Shown here piece after piece: positions 34,417 through 44,070 of a stretch of DNA of 64,000 bases. Location of the stretch: contig NZ_PDOC01000006.1 in assembly GCF_002760655.1 (NCBI RefSeq), positions 186,001 through 250,000 of the forward strand. Direction: 5' to 3'. Numbering within the stretch: position 1 is the first letter of the stretch; every line of letters begins with the position of its first letter. A model generated the notes under the pieces. It made no database searches. It was not told the origin of the DNA and saw only the letters and a program-made list of their open reading frames with translations. A program made the translations under genes and the position numbers. The stretch is from Massilia eurypsychrophila (GTDB taxonomy: Bacteria > Pseudomonadota > Gammaproteobacteria > Burkholderiales > Burkholderiaceae_D).

Positions 34417-36342
34417 TTAGAAAAACATAATTGTAATCCGGCACACTACCGGAACCCCGTCCGATTGTGTTGTTATTTTGAGAACATCACATGGCTCCCG
34501 GCTTTCGTAGCTGCGCGAGTACCACCCCAATGGTGGATTCTCGCAGCCCCTGACTAGTTCCAGCACCAGGTTAGATCCGCTCGCTTGCAAGTGCAATTCG
34601 AACGATTTGCCGCGCGCGCGCACGCCGCCGGCGACCAGCGCGACGTCGATTCCCGGGGCGAAATGCCAGAATTGCTCGATGCGATGAGGTTTCCTGGCGA
34701 CCAGTTCGTCGCGCACCAGCAGGGTTGCCGCGGCGGCGTCGAACTGCACGTGGCGGGCGTGGCGCACCGGGTCGCGCAGGCGCCGGTAGCCGTCGTGCGA
34801 GCCGCTGAACTCGAACTGGCCGGGCGACTGCGGCATCTTGTCGATGCGGGCGGCGGCCTTGCGCGTCCACATGAAGCGCCCGCCGCTGACCGACTGGTCG
34901 ACGCCGTCGACGCGCATCGTGTTGTGGGCGCAGGTGCCACGGAAGTAGTCGCGCCACTTCGGCTCCTGCCAGTACGAGTACGTGCCGGGGTCGACCAGGC
35001 ATGGCTCGGCGCCGACCGACAAGGTGAGCGCCAGCGCGTCGGAGTGGCCGTGGGCGGCGATGCCCAGGTACCCAAGCGGGCCGCAATCGACCATGCCGAG
35101 AATTTCGCGCGCCTGGCCGAAGCGGCTGCCAAACAGCAGGTAGCCGCCGTCCGGGAAGGCCCAGGATCGCCGCGCGCCGAGGTCGGGCCTGGCGGCGCCG
35201 AACGCGTGCAGCAGCCAGCGCGCGCCAGCGCTGTCGGACGCGGCGTCGCCGAGCGCCAGCAGCTGCGCCGCGCGGTCCTCGCCATCGGCGCCGAGGCGAA
35301 GCACGATGCCGTCGTCGGCGTCGCCCACCATCGGCACGTGGCCGCCGGCATCGCGCACCGAGCGCAGGAAGCACAGCGCGCGTTCGAGCACGCGCCAGTA
35401 GGCGCCCGAAAAAGTCGGCCCGCACAGCGCGGCGACGAACAGGAATTCGGCACTAAAGACGTGGTAGGCGAAGGCCTGCTCGCGGTTGACGCCATCGGGC
35501 GAGAACTGGCGCTGCGCCTCGGTTTCGAGTTCGGCGATGGCGACCTCGCGCCAGCGCCGCGATGCGGGCCAGCATGGCCAGGTGACGGCGCCCACCAGCA
35601 GGCCGGCCAGTTCGCCGATCAGGTGGTTGTTGGCCGACGAATGGCGCGACAGGTGGCGCTCGATGCAGGCGCAATGCGCGTGGATGCTGTGCAGCCAGTC
35701 GGCGCGTAGGCGCTGGCCTTCGGCGCCGGCGAACAGCGCACTGGCGTCGCCGCCCAGCAGGCGCCACACCAGGCTCCAGTTGATCAGGCGGATGCCCAGC
35801 TCGAGTGAGCTGGTCCAGTTGGGGCCGACCAGCGGCGGGCACTGGTCGAGCCAGCCGCGCAGTTGCGCGGCCAGCGTGCGCAGGTAGACCGGATCGTCGG
35901 CCAGCAGCGCGGCCTGCGCCAGACGCGCCAGGTGCAGGTGGCGGTTCAGCTCCCACAGGTGCTTGATGTCGCCCACCAGCGCGCGGTCGGTGACGGCGAT
36001 GTCTCCGCTGAATCTGGCCGGCGCCAGCACGCCGGTGGCGGGGTCGCGGTTCCATTCGGGGTTGGCGCCGACGTCGTACTCGCGGGCGGCGAACAGCACG
36101 ACGTGGCCGGCGCAGATGCGGTCGGCCGCGCGCAGCAGCGCATCGGCCTCGCCGGGCGCCAGCGGCGGCGCGGCGCGCCTGGCCAGCTTCGCCGGCGTGG
36201 CCGCCAGGTCTTCGCGCGCGGTGCCAAGGAGGCCGCGCTTTTCCAGCATGGCGACGCCGGCCTGGCGCAGGCGGTAGCCAAGTTCGGCCGGCTGCATGCA
36301 GCGCAGCCGGTTGACCATCCATAACGCGCGGGCCGGCGTCAT
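34417..36342 (-). CDS. Heparinase II/III-family protein (polysaccharide lyase-like)
   Basis: 641 residues without a clear signal peptide. Residues about 80-330 form an alpha-helical toroid (WNRDPATGVLAPARF ... WELNRHLHLARLAQAALLAD), and the Heparinase II/III domain from about 370 has GYLGIAAHGHSDALALTLSV, VDPGTYSYWQEPKWRDYFRG and HNTMRVDGVDQS. In exopolysaccharide loci such proteins are thought to trim or degrade the polymer. It overlaps the upstream GT4 gene by ATGA. This is the second lyase-like gene of the locus. Confidence 0.9.
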   Translation of the reverse strand: MTPARALWMVNRLRCMQPAELGYRLRQAGVAMLEKRGLLGTAREDLAATPAKLARRAAPPLAPGEADALLRAADRICAGHVVLFAAREYDVGANPEWNRDPATGVLAPARFSGDIAVTDRALVGDIKHLWELNRHLHLARLAQAALLADDPVYLRTLAAQLRGWLDQCPPLVGPNWTSSLELGIRLINWSLVWRLLGGDASALFAGAEGQRLRADWLHSIHAHCACIERHLSRHSSANNHLIGELAGLLVGAVTWPCWPASRRWREVAIAELETEAQRQFSPDGVNREQAFAYHVFSAEFLFVAALCGPTFSGAYWRVLERALCFLRSVRDAGGHVPMVGDADDGIVLRLGADGEDRAAQLLALGDAASDSAGARWLLHAFGAARPDLGARRSWAFPDGGYLLFGSRFGQAREILGMVDCGPLGYLGIAAHGHSDALALTLSVGAEPCLVDPGTYSYWQEPKWRDYFRGTCAHNTMRVDGVDQSVSGGRFMWTRKAAARIDKMPQSPGQFEFSGSHDGYRRLRDPVRHARHVQFDAAAATLLVRDELVARKPHRIEQFWHFAPGIDVALVAGGVRARGKSFELHLQASGSNLVLELVRGCENPPLGWYSRSYESREPCDVLKITTQSDGVPVVCRITIMFF

Positions 36343-37409
36343 CGATCCAGCTCGCGGTACAGCGCCGCCAACGCCGCCATCGCCGCATCGGTACTGAAGC
36401 GCCGGGCGATGGTGGCGCGCGCGTTGTCGCCTAATTGCTGGCGCAGCGCACCATCTGCCAGCAGCGCTTTGAGCGCGGCGGTCAGTGCCGGCACGTCGCC
36501 GGGCGCGATCAGCAGGCCGTTGGCGCCATAGGTAATCGCCTCCGGGATGCCGCCGACGGTGGTTGCCACCACCGCCTTGGCCGCCGCCATCGCTTCGAGC
36601 ATCGCCATCGGCAGGCCTTCAGCGTGCGACGGCAGGCAGAACACCTGCGCGCGCGCCAGCTCGTTCGCCCTGGCGGCGGCGTCGAGCCAGCCGGGCAGCG
36701 ACACGTGCGCGTCGATGCCAAGGTCGATGGCGCGCCGGCGCAGCGCGTCGAGTTCGCCGACGCCGCCGATCACCAAGTGCAGCTGCGGCAAGGCCGGCGC
36801 CAGCGCCGCCACCGCCGCCAGCAGTTCGTAGACGCCCTTGCCGGCATCGGCGCGGCCGAGGAAGAGGATGCGGCCGGATTGCTCGCCGGCGCGGTCAAGC
36901 GCGGCCGGCAGCGGCACCGAGTTCGGCACCACCACCACGCGCGCAGCCGGCGCATACCCTCGCAGGAAGGCAGCCCAGCTGTCGGACAGCGCGATGACCA
37001 CCGAGCTGCGCTCGAGCGTGCGGCGGATCCACCAGCGCAGCGCCCTGCCCGATTCGGCGCCGGCGAACAGGTCGAACTCGGCGCCGTGCAGATGGAAGAT
37101 GGTGCGGCAGCCGGCGGCGCGGGCAATCAGCAGCAGCAGCGACTTGCGCGCAAAGCTGCCGCGCGAGGCGCAGTGGACATGCACCACCGCCGGCCGCGCG
37201 CGCATGCAAGCCAGGGCGGTGTGCCAGAACGCCGCCAGCGCGGCGGCTACCTTGACGCCACGCGAGCCGGCGCGGTGCGAGGCGAGGTAGCGCACCGATT
37301 CGCGTTCGAACAGGCCGCCGGCGCGCAGCACCTCGATGACCGAGGCGACGCCGCCGCGGCCGTCCGGCGCGGTGCCGATCATCAGTACCCGCGGCGCGCG
37401 CGGCTTCAT
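36339..37409 (-). CDS. Glycosyltransferase family 4
   Basis: 356 residues starting MKPRAPRVLMIGTAPDGRGG at 37409, with an N-terminal GT-B acceptor domain (VVHVHCASRGSFARKS) and the C-terminal Glycos_transf_1 domain (GRILFLGRADAGKGVYELLA and LPSHAEGLPMAMLEAMAAAK with the E-x7-E motif). It adds one sugar of the repeat unit. Donor and acceptor cannot be told. ATGA overlaps join it to genes on both sides. Confidence 0.9.
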   Translation of the reverse strand: MKPRAPRVLMIGTAPDGRGGVASVIEVLRAGGLFERESVRYLASHRAGSRGVKVAAALAAFWHTALACMRARPAVVHVHCASRGSFARKSLLLLIARAAGCRTIFHLHGAEFDLFAGAESGRALRWWIRRTLERSSVVIALSDSWAAFLRGYAPAARVVVVPNSVPLPAALDRAGEQSGRILFLGRADAGKGVYELLAAVAALAPALPQLHLVIGGVGELDALRRRAIDLGIDAHVSLPGWLDAAARANELARAQVFCLPSHAEGLPMAMLEAMAAAKAVVATTVGGIPEAITYGANGLLIAPGDVPALTAALKALLADGALRQQLGDNARATIARRFSTDAAMAALAALYRELDR

Positions 37410-38584
37410 GCCAGCACGCGCCGGTAGGTGGCGGCCACCGCCCGGCCGAGGATGTCGTAGCTGCGGTTGGCGGCCACCCACGCCGGGCCGCGGGCGGCCA
37501 GGCGGGCGCGCAGCGCCGAGTCGTCGAGCAGCGCGCGCACCGCGGCGCTGAACGGCGCCGCCTGCATCGGCGCCGACAGCGCCGCCCCGCTTTGCTCGAT
37601 GACCAGCTGCTGGTCGGGGATATCATTGGCGACGCAGGCGATGCCGAGCGCCAGATACTCGACCAGCTTGGTCGGCGACGAGACGTCGAACAGGGCGCCG
37701 CGCGGGATCGGCGACAGGCCCACTTCGGCGCGCACCGCGTAGCCGAGCGCGGCGTGCTGCGCCAGCCAGCCGGTCAGCAGCACGTGTTCGCCCAGCGCGC
37801 GCGATGCGACCTGGCGGCGCATCCAGGCCATTTCGTCTGCCGAGGCGGCGTCGCCGGCGATCACCAGCAGCACGTCCGGCAGGCCGGCGCGCAGCAGGTC
37901 GACGACGTCGAGCAGGAAATCGGACTGGCGCGCCTGGCCGATGCGCCCGAGGTAGACGATGACGCGGCGCCCGTCGAGGCGCGCGTCGGACGACGGGGTG
38001 ACGGCGGCGCGGTCGAACAGGGCCGCGTCAACGCCCATCGGCACGGCCGTCATGCGCGCCGGCGCGACGCCCTTTTGTGCGAGCGCGTGCGCCATCGCCT
38101 CGCTCTGCACGAAGATGTGGCGCGCGCCGGGCAGCACCAGCCGGTAGATCACCTGGCGCGAGACCGCCGCGCGCAGCGCATGGGCGGCCCAGCGCAGGCC
38201 GCGGCCGTGGCGGGCAATCTGGTCGCGCCGTTCGGCGAAGCCTTCGACGATCGGGAACGACATCCAGTAGATGAACGGGACGCCGAGCCAGGCTGCGGCG
38301 ACGCGCCCGAGCAGGCCGCTGGCGACCTTGTCGCGCACCTGCACGCAGTCGACGCGGCCGGCGCGCCACAGGCCGAGCGCGTCCCAGAACGGGCTGAAGA
38401 CCGCGGCCAGCACGCCATCGGCGCGTCCCATCACGTGCATGCGGCCGGCGCCCCAGTGGCTTGCGGCGCCCTGCCCTACCAGCTCGGTGGCGATGCCGTA
38501 GCGCGGCATCTCGGTGCCGAACAGCGCCAGTACGTCGGCCCGCGTGGGCGGCAGCGGATCGCGCAGGATGAAGCCGATGCGCAT
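37406..38584 (-). CDS. Glycosyltransferase (GT4-like)
   Basis: 392 residues of GT-B fold. The N-terminal part reads IGFILRDPLPPTRADVLALF and FIYWMSFPIVEGFAERRDQI. The C-terminal domain has VIVYLGRIGQARQSDFLLDV and SPTKLVEYLALGIACVANDI in place of the usual E-x7-E loop. It overlaps the downstream GT4 gene by ATGA and starts four bases after the GT14-type gene. Confidence 0.87.
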   Translation of the reverse strand: MRIGFILRDPLPPTRADVLALFGTEMPRYGIATELVGQGAASHWGAGRMHVMGRADGVLAAVFSPFWDALGLWRAGRVDCVQVRDKVASGLLGRVAAAWLGVPFIYWMSFPIVEGFAERRDQIARHGRGLRWAAHALRAAVSRQVIYRLVLPGARHIFVQSEAMAHALAQKGVAPARMTAVPMGVDAALFDRAAVTPSSDARLDGRRVIVYLGRIGQARQSDFLLDVVDLLRAGLPDVLLVIAGDAASADEMAWMRRQVASRALGEHVLLTGWLAQHAALGYAVRAEVGLSPIPRGALFDVSSPTKLVEYLALGIACVANDIPDQQLVIEQSGAALSAPMQAAPFSAAVRALLDDSALRARLAARGPAWVAANRSYDILGRAVAATYRRVLA

Positions 38585-38587
38585 GAT

Positions 38588-39442
38588 CTACATCCGCTCG
38601 CGGCTGGCGCGCAGGCCGGCGAGCATCGGCAGCAGCGCGGCGCTGGCGGCCGGATCGAGCTTGCGGCAGAAGTGGGCGGGCGAAGCGGCGATGGCGTCGA
38701 AGTCGGCGGCGTCGAGCACCTTCGGGCTGCGGGCGGCGCCAGAAGCCCATTGGATATGGCGGAAGTGATAGTGCAGCACCTGCTCGCGGAACGGCGAATT
38801 CATCACCACCGTCTGGAAGAACATCTCGTCGGGGCAGTCGACGCCGCGGAAGAAACGCGCCAGCGCCGGATCGGCATCGACGCGCGCGATGATCGCTTCG
38901 ACGCAGCCGCGCGACAGCGCCCACCACGATGATCCTGCCCACGGCTGCCAGCCGTGCACCATGCGGCGGCGCAGGCGCAAGGTGCGCATCGCGCGGTTGG
39001 CGGCGCGGCCGGCCAGCGCGGCCACGCCGGCGCCGCCGTAAAAGTACTGGTAGCGCGCGGCGCACGACCAGCCGTGCGGTCCAACCGGCACGCAATCGAG
39101 CAGCTCGCGTCCGCGCAGCGCCGCCAGTTCGTGCTTGAGGCGGCGGTTCGGCAGCAGCGGCGCGTCCTGGGCACTGATGAACACGAGTTTATCGAAGGCG
39201 CCGGCTTCGGCCAGCACCTGGCGCATCGAGTGCAAGGTGGCTTCGACCTGGCTGAAGCGCCCCCAGTGAATGTCGATGCGCGGATGCACCAGCCGCAGCG
39301 CCGGATGCAGCGCGGTAATGTCGATGGCCGACTTGGCGTCGACGTTGACGTAGATCAGAAAGTCGTCGTCGAGCAGCTGCGCCACCAGCGCGTTGAGCTG
39401 CGCGACGTCCCTGTGTGCATGAATCAAGATGACTTGCCGCAT
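38588..39442 (-). CDS. Beta-1,6-N-acetylglucosaminyltransferase-like protein (GT14)
   Basis: 284 residues resembling the core-2/I-branching enzyme family: ILIHAHRDVAQLNALVAQLL, DDFLIYVNVDAKSA, WGRFSQVEATLHSMRQVL, FISAQDAPLLPNRRL, WAGSSWWALSRGCVEAII and CPDEMFFQTVVMNSPF. Bacterial members occur in capsule and exopolysaccharide loci and may add a beta-1,6 branch. It is the first gene after the internal terminator at 39476-39513, so it may head its own transcription unit. Confidence 0.88.
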   Translation of the reverse strand: MRQVILIHAHRDVAQLNALVAQLLDDDFLIYVNVDAKSAIDITALHPALRLVHPRIDIHWGRFSQVEATLHSMRQVLAEAGAFDKLVFISAQDAPLLPNRRLKHELAALRGRELLDCVPVGPHGWSCAARYQYFYGGAGVAALAGRAANRAMRTLRLRRRMVHGWQPWAGSSWWALSRGCVEAIIARVDADPALARFFRGVDCPDEMFFQTVVMNSPFREQVLHYHFRHIQWASGAARSPKVLDAADFDAIAASPAHFCRKLDPAASAALLPMLAGLRASRERM

Positions 39443-39475
39443 GCGCGCTCCGTACCGGTAGAGGAAGCGGAAACG

Positions 39476-39513
39476 AAAAAAATGTCCTGCGTCACGGTGG
39501 CGACGAAGGACAT
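39476..39513 (-). terminator. Intrinsic terminator inside the exopolysaccharide locus
   Basis: On the minus strand ATGTCCT-T-CGTC, a short loop and GACG-C-AGGACAT form an interrupted 11-bp stem directly followed by seven T. It lies about 45 bases past the stop of the DUF4962/lyase gene and upstream of the GT14-type gene. Confidence 0.75.
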
Positions 39514-39555
39514 CGTCGCGCCGAGTGTAGCACCCGGCGCGCTGCGCGACATTGA

Positions 39556-41787
39556 TCAGTCCAGCGCGACCGTCTGGGTTCCTACCGTCACTGTGCGGGC
39601 GCCGTTGGCAAAGCCGGTGCTAACCACCGGGCGCTTGCAGCCGACGTCGAGCAGCAGCAAAAATTCCGCGGTCGACTTGCCGTCGTTGGCCTGCTCGAAG
39701 GCGCCATGGTCTTCCACCACGCCCGGCTTGACGATGGCGCCGGTGCGCGCCGCCCAGCTGCCGGCGCCGAGCGAACGCACGCACACCGACTGGCCGTTGA
39801 TGGCGATTTTCACGTTGCTGGCGTTCTCGGCCACGATGGCGGTCGGCGCGTGCAAATTGAATTCGTAGTTGCGCGGCACGCTAGACGCAAGCCGGTCGCG
39901 CACCAGCACGGCGTTGGCGGTACGCAAGTACCACAGCTGGCGCTTGGCCATGCTGAGCTGGCCGCCGTACGACGGCGTGGCGTCGCCTTGGGCGTAGTCG
40001 TAGGTCGGCTGCGCCGAGAACGAGGTGATGCGGCCGTTGCGCTGCAAGGTCTCGCGGTAGCCATCGACCAGCTGGCCCTTGCCGCCGTCAAACGTGATGG
40101 CGTTTTGCGACTTGGTCTGGCGATACCAGGTAAGCCAGTTGGGCGAACCGTACCAGTCGTACCAGCCGGACTTGATCAAGAGCGGCTGGCCGGCCACGGT
40201 CAGCAGGAAGCCGTTCTGGTCGCCGTGACTGTGGTTGAACGAGCCGTACGGGCTGGACTTGAAGTAGGCCGAGGTGCGTCCTGGCGAGCCGAGGTCGCTG
40301 TGCATGGCAACCCAGCCGATGCTCGGGTAGTAGGCCGAGTTCGACGGCGGCGACAGATAGGTGGTGCTGGCCACCGGCATCGGGTACGGCGCCTGCAGCA
40401 GCGACAGCGTGTCCTCGGTGCCGCCGAGGTTCTTGACGTACCAGGCGGCGCGGGGCGACCACTGGCGGGCGGCAAAAGCATGGAACACGCGGGCGTCGGG
40501 GCGCGTTTCGGACGCGTCGCCGAACACGTGGGTGCGGGCGCCCGGCGGGGTGAACTCGGTGGCGAAATCGACCAGGCCGATGGCCCACGGCTTGCCGTAG
40601 AAATTGATGCCGGTGGCCTGCACCAGCGGATCCCACAGGCTGACCAGGTAGCCTGCGGTGTACTCGGCGTAGGCGGTGCCGTTGGCGTAGCCGCCTTCCG
40701 GGCCGCTCCACGGCGACGGGCTGTTGGCGTAGGCGCGGAACGAGAAATCGAACCACTTCTGCGCCTCCGGGATGTCGCCCAAGGTCAGGCTGGAGATGAG
40801 CACGACGAAGATCATGCTGGTATTGGCGTGCGAATCGAATGGAAACTGGTCGAGGCGGCCGTTGTCGCCGGCCAGGTTGGCGTAGATTTCATTGGTGCGC
40901 ACCGTGATGGCCGACAGCCAGGCAGCGCGGCGAACCGGATCGATGTCGCGCGCCAGCACGTCGAGCGCCTTGGCCAGCCCGAGCGCGATCTCGCGCGTGG
41001 CCTGGTCCTGGTTGGCGTAGCTGGTCGGGCCCGTCGGGCTCAGAGCGGCGAACTGGTCGCCCATGCGCAGCGCTTCATTGAGGTACAGCTGCTCTTTCTT
41101 CAGGTGCCACATGACGGCGGCCGCCTGCAGCTGGCGGCTCGCTTCGTTGATGCGGTTGCGAATATCGGTTTGCTGGGCGTTCATCGCCGCCGTCATGGCG
41201 CCGGCGATCGCCAGCGACCAGCGCGCGTCCGACAAGGCCGGCATCGCCAGTATCTGCGCCTTGACTTCATTGCCCATGCGGCTGACGTACGGCACCAGCG
41301 CGGTCGAGCGCACGTACTTCCACCCGGACATCGGATCGAAGAACGACGGCGGCAGCGAACGCGGGTGGCCCTTGGCAATGATGCGGTTTTTCAATGTGGT
41401 GTTGTCGGGAACTTCGAACACGTTCGACAAGGCGGAGATGACGAAGGTGCGCGCCGCCGACCAGTCGGTCGAGCCGACCGGGCGCACGCGCCAGCTGTAG
41501 TTGCCCCTGGCCATTGCCGTGGTCGGCAAGTACCAGTTGCGCTCGACCACGGCGCTGACCGGTGCGGCGCCTTGCAAGGTGATCTCGATCTCGTATTGGG
41601 CCGGCCCCGCGGCATGGCGCGCCCACGTGAAGCCGGGCGGGTTTTGCGCCTGCACCTGGCCGTTCGCAGGGCCGGGTTTGACGACCAGCACGTCGCTGGA
41701 CTGGGCCCAGTCGGCGCGCGCATTCATGCTGAGCAAAAGCACCGACAAGGCCAGCAGGCGACCGATCTCTCGACGTTGGAATTTCAT
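39556..41787 (-). CDS. DUF4962/heparinase II/III-like exported enzyme
   Basis: 743 residues from the ATG at 41787 (GGAG upstream). The signal peptide reads LLALSVLLLSMNARA. An N-terminal Ig-like domain follows (PPGFTWARHAAGPAQYEIEI ... WRVRPVGSTDWSAARTFVI), then an alpha toroid (about 130-430, DUF4962) and a heparinase-type beta domain with FNHSHGDQNGFLLTVAGQPL and SGWYDWYGSPNW. The His in HSHGDQN fits a lyase active site. It is probably a periplasmic or secreted polysaccharide lyase acting on the locus product. It ends just before a terminator. Confidence 0.88.
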   Translation of the reverse strand: MKFQRREIGRLLALSVLLLSMNARADWAQSSDVLVVKPGPANGQVQAQNPPGFTWARHAAGPAQYEIEITLQGAAPVSAVVERNWYLPTTAMARGNYSWRVRPVGSTDWSAARTFVISALSNVFEVPDNTTLKNRIIAKGHPRSLPPSFFDPMSGWKYVRSTALVPYVSRMGNEVKAQILAMPALSDARWSLAIAGAMTAAMNAQQTDIRNRINEASRQLQAAAVMWHLKKEQLYLNEALRMGDQFAALSPTGPTSYANQDQATREIALGLAKALDVLARDIDPVRRAAWLSAITVRTNEIYANLAGDNGRLDQFPFDSHANTSMIFVVLISSLTLGDIPEAQKWFDFSFRAYANSPSPWSGPEGGYANGTAYAEYTAGYLVSLWDPLVQATGINFYGKPWAIGLVDFATEFTPPGARTHVFGDASETRPDARVFHAFAARQWSPRAAWYVKNLGGTEDTLSLLQAPYPMPVASTTYLSPPSNSAYYPSIGWVAMHSDLGSPGRTSAYFKSSPYGSFNHSHGDQNGFLLTVAGQPLLIKSGWYDWYGSPNWLTWYRQTKSQNAITFDGGKGQLVDGYRETLQRNGRITSFSAQPTYDYAQGDATPSYGGQLSMAKRQLWYLRTANAVLVRDRLASSVPRNYEFNLHAPTAIVAENASNVKIAINGQSVCVRSLGAGSWAARTGAIVKPGVVEDHGAFEQANDGKSTAEFLLLLDVGCKRPVVSTGFANGARTVTVGTQTVALD

Positions 41788-42086
41788 GGGGGACTCCGAA
41801 AATGTTGAACAGAACTGAGGCGTGGCCTGATAGCGGCGCAGAATCGCGGGTTCGTGTCGCGGTGCTGCTGAGCACGAAATGATGTTACCGCAGTTCACAT
41901 TTTCCGTACGGCAATTTATGTTGAAATCGGGAAGATATTTGAATGCGAATGCAGAAATCCAACACATGAGAAAGCAAATAATCATGAACGTTTTTGGACG
42001 TGAAAACGCGCTGGCGTTCGTGTCCAATATCTATCCGAAAACTGTGTTGATGCACTTGCCAACACCCAGGCCACGTATGGCGCCGT
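41788..42086. other. Intergenic region inside the exopolysaccharide locus
   Basis: About 300 AT-rich bases between the GT2 gene and the lyase gene, much the longest gap in the locus. An in-frame extension of the lyase gene crosses it but has no signal-peptide logic. It may hold a separate promoter for the lyase. I could not fix a convincing one. Confidence 0.45.
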
Positions 42087-42842
42087 TCAGTGCTGGCGGC
42101 GCAGCGCGCGCATGCGTTTGTAGTAGCGCACGCAGTAGATGGCGAACGCCAGCGGCGCGTGGCGCGCATGGCGCCTGCGCACGCTGAATTCTTCTTCGCG
42201 CGCCATCACCTTGTTGGCCGACGACACGCTGCCCGGATGGTCGCGAAAGACGGCCAGCGGACGGTCGAGCGTGGCCGGCAACGAGAACGCCGCCAGGCGC
42301 AGCCACAGGTCGATGTCCATCGCGTATTTCAGGCGTTCGTCGAACACGCCGGCGCGGGCAAACAGCGACCGGCGCACGAACACGGCCGGATGCGGAATGA
42401 ACGCCTTGCCGGAGGCGAGCGCGAAATAGCTGAACGGCTTGAGCGCAGGCGGGGTCGACACCGCGCCGTTCTTCAGCACGGCAATGCTGCCAAACAGCCA
42501 GTCGCAGCCGCTGGTGGCCAGCCGCGCCGCCACGTGCGCGAGCACGTCGTCGCTGGCGTAGTAGTCGTCCGAGTGCAGGTGGGCGATGAACTCGCCGCTG
42601 GCGGCGGCAATGCCTTCGTTCATCGCGCGGCTGATGCCGCCCCTGACGTCGCGCAGCAGTTTCTTGTTGCCCGGGTAGGCGTCGAGCATGGCGAGGGTGC
42701 CGTCGGTGGAGCCGCCGTCGACGAAGATGTGTTCGACGTCGTGGCACGTCTGGGCGCGCACCGACGCGAGCGTGTCGGCCAGGGTGGCGGCGCTGTTCCA
42801 GGTGCAGGTGACGATCGAAAAGGTGGGCGGCTTGCTGGACAT
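42087..42842 (-). CDS. Glycosyltransferase family 2
   Basis: 251 residues of GT-A fold: FSIVTCTWNSAATLADTLAS, HIFVDGGSTDGTLAMLDAY, RGGISRAMNEGIAAASGEFI and the DXD-like HLHSDDYYA metal site, then the acceptor region FDERLKYAMDIDLWLRLA. It resembles the WcaA-like enzymes of colanic-acid-type loci. The ATG at 42842 starts four bases after the upstream GT4 stop. Confidence 0.9.
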   Translation of the reverse strand: MSSKPPTFSIVTCTWNSAATLADTLASVRAQTCHDVEHIFVDGGSTDGTLAMLDAYPGNKKLLRDVRGGISRAMNEGIAAASGEFIAHLHSDDYYASDDVLAHVAARLATSGCDWLFGSIAVLKNGAVSTPPALKPFSYFALASGKAFIPHPAVFVRRSLFARAGVFDERLKYAMDIDLWLRLAAFSLPATLDRPLAVFRDHPGSVSSANKVMAREEEFSVRRRHARHAPLAFAIYCVRYYKRMRALRRQH

Positions 42843-42846
42843 GGGT

Positions 42847-44070
42847 TCAGTCGCGGTAGCAGTCGAGGATTTTGGGAACCGCATGGAAGACGTCGAGCGG
42901 CGACGTCGCCGGCAGCACCGGCGTAACGGGCGGCCGCGCCAGCGCGGCATTGAGCATGGCGACCATTTCCGTCATCGAGGTGGCCAGCTGCAGCTGGCCG
43001 TCGTACTGCTGATAGGCGGCCAGCTCGCGGTTGCCGCCGCGCGCCATCGCAATGCATGCCCTGCCGAGCGCGAGCGCTTCGAGCACGGTGGTCGCGCAAG
43101 GTTCCTCCAGCACCGACGGCACCACGCAGACGTGGCTGCCGGCGGTCAGGCCGATGACCTCCGGGTAAGGCTGCCAGCCGAGGAAGGCGACCTGGGCACC
43201 GGCGAAATCGCGTTCGAGCGCGGCGCGCTCGGGGCCGTCGCCGACGACCTTGACCTTTGCGGCCGGCGGCAATCGCGCGCGCGCGGCGGCGAGGAAGTCG
43301 CCAAAGCCCTTGCCGGCGTCGATGCGGCCGGCCAGCAACACCTGGCCAGCTTGCACCTGGCGGTGCGCCGCCAGTTTCGCCAGCAACGGATACTGGATGA
43401 AGTTGTGGATCACGCGGCAGCGCGACAAGTCGGCTGCAGGCAGCTGGCGCAGGAACTGGCGGCGCAGGAAGTCGGACACGAAGATGGTCTTGTGGCGGGC
43501 AAAGGCGCTGGCCGCCTGCGCGCGGTAGCGCAGCACCGCGTGCGCCGACACCTGCCGGCGCAGTGGCCCGGGCGCGGCATGGATGCAGCCGGCGCAGTCG
43601 CGCGCATCGAGGCGGGCGCAGGCGGCGCCGTCGCGAAAACGCAGGTGCGTGACGCATTCGCTGCCCTGGTCGTGGCGCGTCTGCACGAAGTTCAGCGCCG
43701 GGTCGAGGTACAGGCCGGCCATCGGCAGGTGGCCGTGGTAATGGACGACATCGAAACCGGCGGCGTGGCGGGCGATGGCGCGGCCGATCTTGCGGGCGAA
43801 CCAGGGGCGCTTGTAGGGATTGAAGACGCCCATCTGCAATTCCTTCCAGCCCAGGTGGCGCAGCTCGAAGGCGGGAATGAAGCGCCCGCCAAAGCCGACC
43901 TGGGCGGCGGGATCGGGCGCGCCGGCGGCGCCGCTATCGCCGTCATTGCGGCCGAGGATGGCCACCTCGTGGCCGAGCGAAAGCAGTGCGTTGGCCAAGG
44001 TCACCACGTGCTTGCCAAGGCCGCCAACGCGCTCGCCGGGCAGGTCTTCGGACGCCATCAGGATCTTCAT
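42847..44070 (-). CDS. Glycosyltransferase family 4 with cysteine cluster
   Basis: 407 residues from the ATG at 44070 (TGATG overlap with the flippase gene). N-terminal GT-B signature ILMASEDLPGERVGGLGKHV, HYHGHLPMAG, and C-terminal LLAGRIDAGKGFGDFLAAAR with VPSVLEEPCATTVLEALALG. An unusual feature is a Cys cluster near residues 145-170 (GAACARLDARDCAGCIH), which could bind a metal or form disulfides. The cluster is seen in some GT4 enzymes and its role is unknown. Confidence 0.9.
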   Translation of the reverse strand: MKILMASEDLPGERVGGLGKHVVTLANALLSLGHEVAILGRNDGDSGAAGAPDPAAQVGFGGRFIPAFELRHLGWKELQMGVFNPYKRPWFARKIGRAIARHAAGFDVVHYHGHLPMAGLYLDPALNFVQTRHDQGSECVTHLRFRDGAACARLDARDCAGCIHAAPGPLRRQVSAHAVLRYRAQAASAFARHKTIFVSDFLRRQFLRQLPAADLSRCRVIHNFIQYPLLAKLAAHRQVQAGQVLLAGRIDAGKGFGDFLAAARARLPPAAKVKVVGDGPERAALERDFAGAQVAFLGWQPYPEVIGLTAGSHVCVVPSVLEEPCATTVLEALALGRACIAMARGGNRELAAYQQYDGQLQLATSMTEMVAMLNAALARPPVTPVLPATSPLDVFHAVPKILDCYRD

